The notes below the pieces were generated by a model. It did no database searches and had not been told where the DNA came from. It saw only the letters and a list, made by a program, of their open reading frames with translations. From NCBI GenBank assembly GCA_950022655.1, contig OX465579.1:140439118-140503117 (forward strand): a stretch of 64,000 nt of DNA. The letters are read 5' to 3'. Each line of letters begins with the position of its first letter. Within the stretch, counting starts at the first letter, position 1. This document shows, piece by piece, positions 51,194 to 62,183 of this stretch. This DNA comes from Alentia gelatinosa (lineage: Eukaryota; Annelida; Polychaeta; Phyllodocida; Polynoidae). Made by a program: the position numbers and the translations under genes.

Positions 51194-52371
51194 TTGATTT
51201 GCTTCACCACACCGCGCAAATATTCACATGGTCACTCAGCCATGAAAGTTCTATTAAAAGAAACCAAGTCAGTAGTGGGGCAGGGACACAGGATACTGGG
51301 ATACTGGACCCCTGCTCATTCAACCAGGCCTTTATAGTTTGGACATTGATAGTGAAGGGTTAGATTCTCTGCAGTAAGCTGAAAACCTGTGTGAGCATTC
51401 TAACTTCTAGATGACGTATATGAGCGCGATTTCCCGCGCTCAATAATACAACTTCCTACCTTTAAAAGCTAATACCAAGATATGGACTATTCACAGACTG
51501 CAATCTGCAGATACGATGCATATTGACAAAGATTATTACCCCTTACTCCTCTCCCATTATCCAAAATAAGCGTCTAATCTGACTGACCCAAAAGTGCTTT
51601 TGGCAGCTGGGTATGAATAGTCAGGTGAAAAATGCCGATGATTAATCCTATTACGCTCTTGTCCACTTAAAAGTCGTCTGCCATGTGTGCGTAGAGTATG
51701 GCCCTCCCACGCAACAGACACAGACATTCGGCACGTGTGACTGGGTTCTGACCCGGCATTTCTGACATGCAATCTATACCATATCGCATCTATATTATCT
51801 CTGTACATCATACGGCAGTAATGCAGCTAGATAAGCAGTGAACGAACGTCTATTTAAAGATTGTGATTGGTGATCTATATTTGCAAGTGCATGTTTATAT
51901 GCATACATTTAGCTGTACAAATATAGATATTATGCCGGTAAATATTGTATACCAGTACTTCTCCTTAGTATAGATAAATGATTTACAATTTACACGCCAT
52001 GTTTTACTTCGGATCATCATCAGTTTTTCATGATTGTAGCCTCAGTAATATCGCACCATATAATTCTGATCAGAAGGGAACGGTCATCACACCCATTTTT
52101 AGTATGCGACTCAGATGATCAAAATATATGTTCACACTGAAAAATGCAGGCGGCCATAGAACTGTTTAGAATTTCATATTCGTAAAATGGAGCCTATTAC
52201 TTGGGCCAAGTTAACTACGTTGAACAGATCAAATAACTGTCGGAATATCCCAGTCTTACAGCACATTCTATCCTCATCTTTTAAAAATCATAATGCATAA
52301 AACGTTGGATGCAGTTTGAGACGGACAACCAGCCCTAGATAAACATAGTCCATTCATGTCTTGAGGAACAT
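51194..52371. other. No recognised feature
   Basis: Unique-looking AT-rich DNA with only short frames. Confidence 0.5.
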
Positions 52372-52668
52372 ATTATTATATACCTGTGGCTGTATGAACC
52401 AAATATACTGCCCGCTCCTACCCATGGCGTATTTATACCCGTACGCCACACTGTGAGGTACGGGGTATGTGATCATGTGACCAGGTAAAATTTCGCCATT
52501 TTTAGGTATATAATAATACGAAAACAGGCTGACTGTCTTCGTACGTCAAAATACTTGGTAAAATTGTTGATCACATACATCCCTCTGCCTACGGCATCGG
52601 GATGTATGTGATCAACAAGTTCACCGCGTATTTTTGACGTACGAAGACAGTAAGCCAGTTTCCGTATA
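52372..52668 (+). repeat. Fold-back repeat family, copy 3 (core plus long hairpin)
   Basis: The core at 52372-52517 begins ATTATTATATACCT, contains ACTGCCCGCTCCTACCCATG and ends AGGTATATAATAAT. The hairpin arms 52518-52583 and 52599-52668 pair over about 66 bp with few mismatches; the loop is TCTGCCTACGGCATC. The loop-proximal 17 bp of the stem (TTGATCACATACATCCC and its complement) are perfect yet unrelated to copy 2. Non-coding. Confidence 0.85.
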
Positions 52669-55600
52669 ATCTAATTGATTGAATAACGAATATGTGTACA
52701 AATGTATAAGGAAAACCAAATACTACTTCAATCTTTTCTTGTCTACTACATTTTTGTGGAATCAGCCTTTCGCAAAAAGGCATTATTACCCCCATATTAC
52801 AACAGCAAGTTTATCTAATTTCCTTCCATTTTGTATCGTATAACCCAGGAGCTATGAAAATGTTCACAGAGAAATACAACTTTTTTAATCGGCTTGTGAT
52901 AGAGGTGTTATAGCCACGTCATCATAATCACACAAATAAAACCATATATTGCAACATTGGTAAGATGTGCACACACAACTTCTTTTTTTCTTTTGAACAG
53001 AACTAGCACGCCGATCTTGTGCATATTTTTGACTGACCTTGACGGTGTGTAACGATTTATTTTGGGAGGTCCACCCGTTTATGGGTAGCTTAAATAGGTT
53101 GAAGAGTAAGTCCCTTGACACTTCCGAAAATAAACTATTGTCCTTACTATCCCTCTTATCTAAAGATAGATTCTTTAGAAACCCTTTACTCGGTACAACT
53201 TAAGGCATCGAGGGTTCATGCTGAATGAACGAGATATATGCATCTTTTGTGCACTCGGGCAGTGAATATTCTAAATAAGGCGAGTGCTTATTTGGAATCA
53301 ATGGCATAGGAATATATATATTTTTTAAATATGGAATATAACTTATCGTATCCTTACTTCCGCAGTAGCTGTCAGAGTGATCCTTTTTTATTTGCCTAAT
53401 GCGTTCTAAAATAAATTAAAATTACATTCACTATCGAAAGCAGGTCAGGTGATACTAAATTGTTTTTCATCAATATGATGGTCATCAACCACTCACTAGT
53501 ACTGAAAGAAAACCCCATACTAAATAACAGTTCTAGGATATGTTCGGTGCGATCTTGATAACCACATTATAATCATACAAGAACAGGTACTATTTCTAAA
53601 CCCAAGGTATTAGATGTCCTATAAATTCAGGTGGAAAGGAGAGTGATTTTCCTTGTAGATTTGAATGTACATGCATTTACATTACATCGCACACTAGTAG
53701 AGATTGTTAGGGTATGGACTATATATCAACATTATACATGTGATGACGACCACGCTAGAAGCTATTCTGAGAGACTTATTTGCTAGTTTTTGTGTTCTCC
53801 GTGTATTTCTACTTCATTATTCATTAGGCGTCTAAGCGTGTGATCCGGAGGTGCCAAGTCGTTTTTGTCATAATGCCAGACTTTTAGACGACTCAGCATC
53901 AGGTAAACAAGCCAAGTGCCCAAGTGTGTGACGTCTTCGGGCAAGTTACTCTCGAGGTAGGCCATTCTACAATGATGCTATTATCGGTTGGGAAATAACA
54001 AGGTCTATGGTGCACCACGACATATCAAATCTATATATGATACAATCTCACGACTATGGTGCAAATTAACGTGTATAAAACGTATATAGATGTCATTCCT
54101 GACTAGTTTCTCACAGCATTTAATTGGAATATGAGGTATATATTTAGGTCTCACATTAACGTGTGCTATTGTCGATGACGTAACCGCCCACACCTACGCC
54201 CCCCCCCCCCCACCCCCCGCTTTCCCATTCACACTCCAACAGCTGCACGTAACCACAGTAACAGCAGCCATGTTAACGCCACTATATGCTGGCTGTGTTT
54301 GTGTAATTAGAGTGGCCAGTTGGATGGCAGGACGGACGAAGGGCTCCTCTAACAAAGCCATCTGGTCAAAATCGCCGCCAGAGGAAACAATGCCCCAGCA
54401 GGGTACATTCACCAACGCTCCTTTCCGTGTGGAGCATAGCCAGCTAAATAAAATGTAGAAAGGTTTTACTATTAAACAAAGTGTATGCTAGCGCTGCTAG
54501 GTCAGACTAAGGTGGGTCTTAAAATAGTGTCTACTAAGTCTACTACAACTGCTGTATGCATGTATATGAGTAATACCAAAGGCTCAATATAATATAGTGT
54601 GCTATACTACATATGACTATACTACGCTGTGTAGGCTTCGTGATATCTTTTTGGAATGTTTAGTATAACATATAAATCTTAAAATTTCTCCTTTTCAAAA
54701 TGTATATCTTCCATACAGAAAAAACGGTGTATATTCGCTGCCTTCTGAGTTACAAATTCAACGATGATACTTATCTAGAGGAAATGTGGCTAGATAAGGG
54801 ACTATACATAAATAATGTACGCAACAGAACAAAGGAGCATACGCAAAATTTCCGAAATTTGTTACCCCCCTCACCCCCACCTTCAGTGCGTACGTACTTA
54901 ATGGATGACCCCTAAACGGGATTTATACAGAAGGGCCACTGCCCTTGACCTCTGCTGTGTAACTGCCCAGCTATACTCGGATCATAAAGCCCTTGGTAAT
55001 ACATGAAACCAGAAAACGGAGCCAAAATTAGATTGAATTGACGTTGTAGTCTGGGCCAGAATAAAACCTGATCCGCTTCGTAGGCAAGCTGAGGCCGGTC
55101 TACAGAAATCTGGGGCGTAGGGGTGGCAGTAAAATGCAAAGAGTATGTCTAGCAATCCAAAAACGCCACAGTCAACATCTCTTTATCTCTAATAGGATCA
55201 AGACTTATAATACAGTAGCAAAACTGATATCTCCGAAATTAGTAGATAAATGACGGACTATAAGCTAGCTAGTCAGGCTGGGAAACGGGCTGCAATCCCT
55301 TTGGTCCACTACACATTGTACGAATCGATATATCGATATTGGCCTTTGGGACGAGTTTGTCGCTGCCATGAATATATAATCTGTCGACAATCGCTCTACT
55401 TAGTGAAGTGTCTTCGAGATCAAATACATCCTTCAAATCTCGCTAAACAATGCCCCCAACACTCTCTGAGAAACAGTTATAATAGCTAAAATGCATTAAA
55501 TCAAATCGGTTCAATGTTGAGAATTTGCAGAATCACGGTGACACAACATGCAAGAATTATTTGCTATTTTTCACACATGAATTTGGGACTTATTCCTTTT

Positions 55601-58189
55601 TAAATTAATCATTTTAAATGATGAACGCATTGTTTCCATAGAGCCATGAAAAATGTTCTGATTAGATCAATGTTTATGTAAATTGTAAGGTCAATCATAT
55701 TATAATAAAGGTCTAACTTAAAGTAGTATATTCATGACCGACTGCCTGCATACCAATCATATGCAGATGAAACCATGAGCATCGACTCTATGGGTAAATC
55801 GACTCAGGCAGCTTAACCTATATGCCCTGCAATCAATAAGACCCCATCAGATGTGTTGGCTTGCATATGTATAGCATATGGTCAAACTAGCACGAATAGG
55901 TTAATTAATGCAAGAATATGATAACTATTAGCCTACCTAGCGAAAGAAGCAAGACAAATCAGATATTGCTTTTTGAACCCGACCATTTCAGCAGATCTAA
56001 GAGGTGTGGACGATCCATAAAATTCCCATAAGTAATAATCCAGTATCATGAGCTTAAAATATCATACATCATGTATATTTTGAATGGTGCATTCAGTATT
56101 TATAACAGTGATCTAACTCGGACTTTCCTCATTCAATAATCACCTATTCATTCATTTTTCTAGTAGAACTCTCATTTTTTCCAAAGGAAGAATGCCAAAA
56201 TATAATACAAGTTAGATAACCACCAAGACCAAAATGTCTATTAACTAAACAGCAGACTAAATTAAAAAAAACTATCCCCCTTGATATTGATTTCCATCCG
56301 TTGAATAGTCTAGAATTGCAAGTATGGCTAATGACAGTGTCAGTGACACTCCTGAAGTCTGTCTCTCCACGAAAATGGATTTGCAGATGAATATGCCACG
56401 CCCACCTTCAAATACAGTGTAGCCGAGGGTTTCTACAATACCCGGTACCCTACAATAGGCTACATACCTAAAACTAACTATATTCTGATTTACTTCGATC
56501 ATTTACATAATTTAAGCCGTTCTTTCTCGGTTGAAGATATGACAATCGCACTATCTGGGTTGCATCATCGGTACTGTCAATTGCCGATGGCAGAGACCAG
56601 CAATCTAAGGCGAGGGCCTATGCCGTCGTGCACAGCGAATGAGCGCTGCGTAGTGTGGACCGAGTGTTGGGAGGGCTGTTGCCGGGATCTGACGGTGCCC
56701 GGCCCGGTCAACCCCTGCCCCGACCCCGGAACATCTACCTGCACAACTCCGTCGGCACGCATCCAGTCTGATTGTCCCTTTCACACCAGGAGTAGACAGT
56801 GTTTGACCGATCCTGATCCGTCAGACCTCCTCCTCGGCTCGATATGGCTCCCCTCTTTGCCAAGTACGAATCTAATGAAATATGTAACCATGACACGCAG
56901 CATAAATTATAATAAAAGCAGGCCAAAATGCCGCAACGATCGATGCCAAACGTGGCCACGACTCCGTTCTCAACTCGCCTTTCCCGTCTGCTCGCCGGCC
57001 CTGTTTTGGCCTCACATGGAAGTCCACAATAATAAAATCCAAAGATATTCACCTGTATGATAACACAGAGTCCTTGTTTAGTTTCTGGAGAGGTAAACGG
57101 TGCCTAGGCAGCTTAGTTCCAGTGAGGTGATGAGAAACTCGCTCCTTCTCTCGTAGTACTGCTGACTATCCCAGTGCTCGGTTGGTTTGATTAGCATATC
57201 GACCGGCAGGTGCCCGGATGGCCATGGATGCTGAAAACAAGACATGTCGTAAAATAAAATCTAACCGCATGCGCTTTAGTCATGAAACAGTGGAAGCCTG
57301 CCTCTGTGCTTCCAAATAAGCACGAAATCATATACAGTTAATTCACATAGATCTATCATACCAGACACTACAAACAATAACAATAATTGCAGGTGCTCCA
57401 TATTACTTTATTAGCAGAGGAAGAAAGAAAAATGAAACTACCGGTACAATATTGCCGTTGTAGTTATTTTCATTGAGTGGGTTTCTGATTTCATCTCACC
57501 CCGTATAACATTATTTAAGGATAAAATGAATCACATATTTAGCCATTGAGTATTGGGTACAGAAACTTCACAGCCGTGGAGAACAAGTTGCTAATGTTAA
57601 GCCTATAGACCTAATTCACACTGGCGCCATCTTGTAATGGCCGTCAAGTAGGTCACACCAGAACGAGGCCACATGCTCTGGCGTGTGGCAGCCACACTGC
57701 AGCAAGCACCTAATACTACAGTGACAACAAATATAAATAGCCCTTCTGTTATAAATGAACGGCCGAATCTTATAATCAGAACATTGTTAAAAAGCCGAGA
57801 TTCAGGCCTATCTGTTGGTATACATATGACATACCTGTGTTATGGGTATGATTGAATATCGGAAAAAAATTACCTACCACATATATATAAGCACGCCACC
57901 TGGTAGGTAGAGACAGTTTATTTAGTGGGAACTGCGCCAGAGCCTATGTACACGATATCTGGTGAAAATTGTTAAGATGAAATTAAACGTTTAGTGTCTC
58001 TGCTAATAGTTAATTACCCGAAGTACTTACCTAGTACTGAAGGGGAATTGAAGTTCCTACGAGCCTGGGGACTGAGGAGCCCCAGGTTGACATGGAGATA
58101 CGCATGTGTGAGAAGTCACTATGGAGCACAATAAGCTGTTAATAATTATTTTAAAAATCGAAATCGGAAAATAATTCATATTCAGATGT
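52669..58189. other. No recognised gene
   Basis: AT-rich intergenic or intronic sequence. A C13 tract lies at 54199-54211. A YY1-like word (CAAGATGGCGCC on the minus strand) lies at 57623-57634. A GC-richer patch at about 56580-57010 contains a 173-codon plus frame, rich in Pro and Cys, with no recognised domain. Confidence 0.4.
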
Positions 58190-59990
58190 GTGTTTTGTAT
58201 ATATAAATATCATGGAGGAAAGACTCTTGCCTCTCATCTATAACAGGAAATATGAAAGAAAATGATATTCTCACATTTTCTTCTGAAAACCTTCTGCAAA
58301 CCTTTTCTCTATGCTTTGAAATGAAAAAAAAAGCAAACTTTAATATGAATATTGCTCGAAATACCACATTTCGTGTGCACATGATAAATCTCTTGGATGT
58401 GATTGGTTTAATGACGGACGTGATAGAAGAGTCACTTCCACTTTCTTCATCACAAATCCCAAATCCGTACAAACTGCTTAAAACTTGTTCCTTCTTTTTG
58501 AATTATACATACATTAGCTTCAATTTAACCACATATAAGACTACCTTAAATGCAAATGACCTTCTTTAACCCATTCACGGCGGGCTCCTACAATCATGTT
58601 TATAGGGGTCGGGTATTAGTACCTATATTGTGCTAGGAAACGGGTATCCACAGGCCCATTATGGTAATTGGATGATGTGATCACGTGATAAAACATGTGA
58701 TACTCGATATCATTTTCCATTTCCATAAACATTTTAAATATGATGCTATACCTAAACTCTGTGGAAGTTTCATGCATATTGATGAATTATTTTCTAATTT
58801 ATCACCTAAAACAATAATTTTGTAAATATTGGAAAATGATGCCTCAAGGCATCACCCGAACTGGACTGGTGATGCCTTAAGGCATCACCCGATCCTGTGT
58901 GGTGATGCCTTAAGGCATCACCCGCAGCTAATGGGTTAAAACTGAAAAAACTGCCAACAATTTGAAACTCTTGCCTCTCATCTATAACAGGATATAGGAA
59001 AGAAAATGATATTCTCACATTTTCTTCTGAAAACCTTCTGCAAACCTTTTCTCTATGCTTTGAAATGAAAAAAAGCAAACTTTAATATGAATATTGCTCG
59101 AAATACCACATTTCGTGTGCACATGATAAATCTCTTGGACGTGATTGGTTTAATGACGGACGTGATAAAAGAGTCACTTCCACTTTCTTCATCACAAATC
59201 CCAAATCCGTACAAACTGCTTAAAACTTGTTCTTTCTTTTTGAATATACATACATTAGCTTCAATTTAACCACATATAAGACTACCTTAAATGCAAATGA
59301 CCTTCTTTAAAACTGAAAAAACTGACAACAATTTGAAACTCTTGCCTCTCATCTATAACAGCATATAGGAAAGAACACCATATTCTCACATTTTCTTCTG
59401 CAAACCTTCTGCAAACCTTTTCTCTATGCTTTGAAATGAAAAAAAGCAAACTTTGACTTGAATATTGTTCGAAATACCACATTTCGTGTGCACATGATAA
59501 ATCTCTTGGGCGTGATTGGTTTAATGACGGACGTGATAGAAGAGTCACTTCCACTTTCTTCATCACAAATAAGAAATATTGAGCAATTTTTTTTAAAATG
59601 TTGTTTGTTTTGGAAAATACAGATCTGAGCTTCAATTCAACCACATATTAGAGTAGCTTAAATGCCAATGAGCTGCTTCTTTCTTTTTTTTCTGGAAAAA
59701 CTACAAAAAAATCTTCAACTCTACCTTCTGATCCCACTCAGAATACAGGGAAGTACCTTTTTTTCTTAAATTTTGTGCTAAAAACCGTCTCCACACCTTT
59801 TCTCTATGCCTAGACATACAAAACTTGCTAAGTTCACCCTTAATATTCATGTAAATACCACATTCTTGGTGTACATGATAGATATCATGGACGTTATATT
59901 TTTTAATAATGGACGTTATTTTACTACAAAAACTTTTTACAGTATATGAAGTAATACTTTGTGACATGTTAATGCATACAAAACTTTAAA
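58190..59990. repeat. Tandem array, four units of about 372-380 bp
   Basis: The anchor CTCTTGCCTCTCATCTATAA occurs at 58224, 58968 and 59339, with a diverged fourth unit anchored at 59719. The spacing between units 1 and 2 is 744 bp, which becomes 374 bp after subtracting the inserted MITE plus one TTAA. Units 2-3 are 371 bp apart and units 3-4 are 380 bp apart. Units 1-3 are nearly identical by eye, unit 4 much less so. Each unit contains CACATTTCGTGTGCACATGA. A peptide-like stretch (HREKVxRRF on the minus strand) persists in all four, including the diverged one. Confidence 0.85.
58566..58939. mobile_element. piggyBac-like MITE, copy 2, inserted in the tandem array
   Basis: The element 58570-58935 has ends CCCATT and AATGGG, with TTAA on both sides (58566-58569, 58936-58939). 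It carries three copies of the GATGCCT(C/T)(A)AGGCATCACCC module. The neighbouring array unit at about 59300-59325 shows the same sequence without the element and with a single TTAA, a built-in empty site. Confidence 0.93.
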
Positions 59991-60152
59991 ACAGCATGAT
60001 ATACTTCCCATGGAAGCTTATTGCTTAATACTTATGCCCCTCAAGAGAGGACTAAACACTGTAACTCAAGTACCTTCTGTGCCTCTTTTAATACCTGCAT
60101 ATGTATATTTAATTATGTATGGTAGCTATGAAATGGAAGAAGTTAAAAAAAA

Positions 60153-60370
60153 GAGCTATGCAGAGAGAGTATGTTTTACTTCCCACACCACATAGACATG
60201 GTGTGAGAAGGATTGGGATTTGATTAAGCAGTCAATCTACCACTGCTGGCTGGCCAAAAAGGAGCTATGCAGAGAGAGTATGTTTTACTTCCCACACCAC
60301 ATAGACATGGTGTGAGAAGGATTGGGATTTGATTAAGCAGTCAATCTACCACTGCTGTTAAAAAAATAGC
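60153..60370. repeat. 109-bp tandem duplication
   Basis: GAGCTATGCAGAGAGAG starts units at 60153 and 60262; both continue through CCACACCACATAGACATGG to CTACCACTGCTG. A third, partial start (TAGCTATGCAAAGAGAG) lies at 60366. The copies are almost identical, so the duplication is recent. Confidence 0.9.
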
Positions 60371-60380
60371 TATGCAAAGA

Positions 60381-60932
60381 GAGTTCAAATCTGAGTGGAT
60401 AGGAAAGAGGAGATAATAGACCCTTTAAAGTGGGCTAGGGAAGCCCCCCCCCCAAAAGTTCTGAAGAATACTTGCAACTTTCAAGCCACGCGGGTGGCTG
60501 GACCAAGTACTGCTCAGTTTGCACTAACTGTGGAGAAATGTTCATCTGTGATAACTCACACTGCAAGAGGTTGTACTGCTACGGCTGCATCCAGGATCTC
60601 GTGAGTAAGGAATTTATGGAAGAACTAAAGGCTGCCAGTGATGTTGACAGCTGGCAGTGTTTTTTGTGTGCTGATTATGATGAGTCGACGCATGGGTTGC
60701 TGAGACCGCGCACACCAAGCGACATTCAAAATCAGCTGAGGTCAATGCACTTTGGAAAACAATATACCAAAACTTCGTGAAGTGTGCAAAAGAGGGAAAT
60801 ATTTAAATTAAAAGACATGCACTTCTCCATTTCACATAGAGAAAGAGTTCATATCTGAGTGGATAGGAAAGAGGAGTTACTATACCCTTTTAAGTGGGCT
60901 AGGGAAGCCCAAAAAACAGTTCTGAAGAATAA
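60381..60932. repeat. Direct repeats flanking the ADD exon
   Basis: A block of about 90 bp (60381-60471) that includes CTGAGTGGATAGGAAAGAGG, AAGTGGGCTAGGGAAGCC and GTTCTGAAGAATA recurs at about 60843-60932. The two copies bracket the zinc-finger coding segment. Confidence 0.85.
60472..60780 (+). CDS. DNMT3-like ADD domain (PHD half), exon or fragment
   Basis: The plus-strand frame encodes a cysteine pattern CSVC-x2-C...FICDNSHCKRLYCYGC, then a helix, then SWQCFLC, and then GLLRPR. That order (Cys pairs, CDN-x2-C, C-x2-C, a final W-x-C-x2-C, then GLLRxR) matches the PHD part and downstream linker of the ADD domain of DNMT3 DNA methyltransferases, which binds unmodified histone H3K4. The frame stops at TGA 60778-60780, about 35 residues past the last zinc ligand. 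The upstream boundary is uncertain; the frame stays open past 60472 toward 60445. PWWP and catalytic domains are not seen in this window, so this may be a lone exon, a short DNMT3-related gene or a captured fragment. Confidence 0.7.
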   Translation: MQLSSHAGGWTKYCSVCTNCGEMFICDNSHCKRLYCYGCIQDLVSKEFMEELKAASDVDSWQCFLCADYDESTHGLLRPRTPSDIQNQLRSMHFGKQYTKTS

Positions 60933-61008
60933 TTAAAAGAGAAGAAACAATGGAATTAATAACTCTTAAAAAAAAGGAAACTTGAGTGCCCTCAACACGC
61001 TTGCTAAA

Positions 61009-61269
61009 TTAATCTGAATACTTTAAAAAAAAAGCTGCTTCAATAGCTGTATAGTCATTGGTAGTTAACTGGAAGTAAATCTTCCTCCGACTGCTTCCTT
61101 CACAAGTTGGTGGAGATATCTGAACAAGGATACTCTCACAGTCATACCATTCAAGGTCTTTCCTGGATGGCCACTTAAACTTTGGTGGAGAAGAGGTTGT
61201 TTGTTCCATACAGTTCACCTGATGCTGTAGGACTCCATCTAGCATGCGGCTTTGTTCCACCTGGCCTAG
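61009..61269 (-). CDS. DDE-like transposase gene, 3' end (split by transposon)
   Basis: The minus-strand frame continues the gene at 63335-64000 after a 2065-bp insertion. It starts at the CTA codon that is the duplicated target site, then GQVEQSRM, NCME, KFKWPSRKDLEWY, ESILVQISPP and YFQL up to a stop just past KYSD. From memory, a C-terminal block of the form WP-x2-D-x2-WY ... IL-x-I-x-PP is usual in a group of uncharacterised transposase-like proteins of aquatic animals that also carry an EAGHGKG-type motif. It would be the normal C-terminus of that protein. Confidence 0.65.
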   Translation of the reverse strand, partial: LGQVEQSRMLDGVLQHQVNCMEQTTSSPPKFKWPSRKDLEWYDCESILVQISPPTCEGSSRRKIYFQLTTNDYTAIEAAFFLKYSD

Positions 61270-61788
61270 CACTGCACAAAACTTACCGCTTTACATATGT
61301 ATGCGAAACGCGTCTAACAGTAGGATTTTGCGTCTAGAAGTTAGACCTGTTATCCGTCTCATAGACGCCTTATCTAGTGGCGTATATACATGTCCATGGT
61401 GTGGTCTTATATACGTCATATATACGCCTGATTCCGTTGTATATACACCACTCTCAAAAAGTTCCATTCTCTGCCACTTGGGGACACTACTGGTAGCATA
61501 TTTCATTTGAAATTAACCATCCAAGTCTGTATTATATGAAAATTGCAATTTTATATTACCAATTTATTTTATAAAAACCTAATTAAGTATAAATTGATTA
61601 ATTACACATAGTAAACCTTGAATTATGTTGTTTTTTTAATTGTTTTTCTAATGGCTCTTACTTTCAAACACCATTTCAATGTGTAGACATTCAGGCTTAC
61701 TATATAATCGCCTCCCCCCCATGTCTCTGTGCACCTGAAGTCCGACTCCCGACCCCGACTCCGACTCTGCCTTGTGAACACTGCCAAC

Positions 61789-61833
61789 GCCGCTTTGACA
61801 CCTGCCGCTTTGACACCCACTGCTTTGACACCC
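61789..61833. repeat. 15-bp tandem repeat, three copies
   Basis: GCCGCTTTGACACC(T/C) twice, then ACTGCTTTGACACCC, inside the CACTG element. Confidence 0.9.
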
Positions 61834-62183
61834 GTCTACACACACCCATGTGCCCACCTGCCCAGAGACAATAGGTTAACAGGGCTTCACTGAGAGCTCC
61901 CGCCTAAAGTGCTAAAACAACACACTGATAATCCACAGCAGCAGTGGGTGCTGGGGGGGGACTTCCTTTTTTATTTTCTATCGCTACACATATACGCCCG
62001 GTGTATATATGTCACGCAGAGTATGTTTTATCTTGGATACGCCAGGCGTGAAAGACAGCCAAGTCGCGCGCGTCTACATATGGAAACTACCTCATAGACG
62101 CCCGAAACGCAGACGCGTATAAGAGGTGTATACAAATGAAAACAAGTCTATATACAGCCAATATGTGCGTTATCGCGATGGCG

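Noticed and set aside
52921..53160. Short frames that could be exons of a neighbouring gene
   Set aside because: No recognisable motif and no paired splice sites.
56539..57060. 173-codon Cys/Pro-rich frame
   Set aside because: The cysteines show no regular spacing of a known domain, and overlapping frames exist on the other strand. Probably a GC-rich chance frame.
58224..59640. Plus-strand frames of about 60-105 codons in the tandem array considered as genes
   Set aside because: They recur with the repeat unit, differ in stops between units, and match no family. Treated as repeat sequence.
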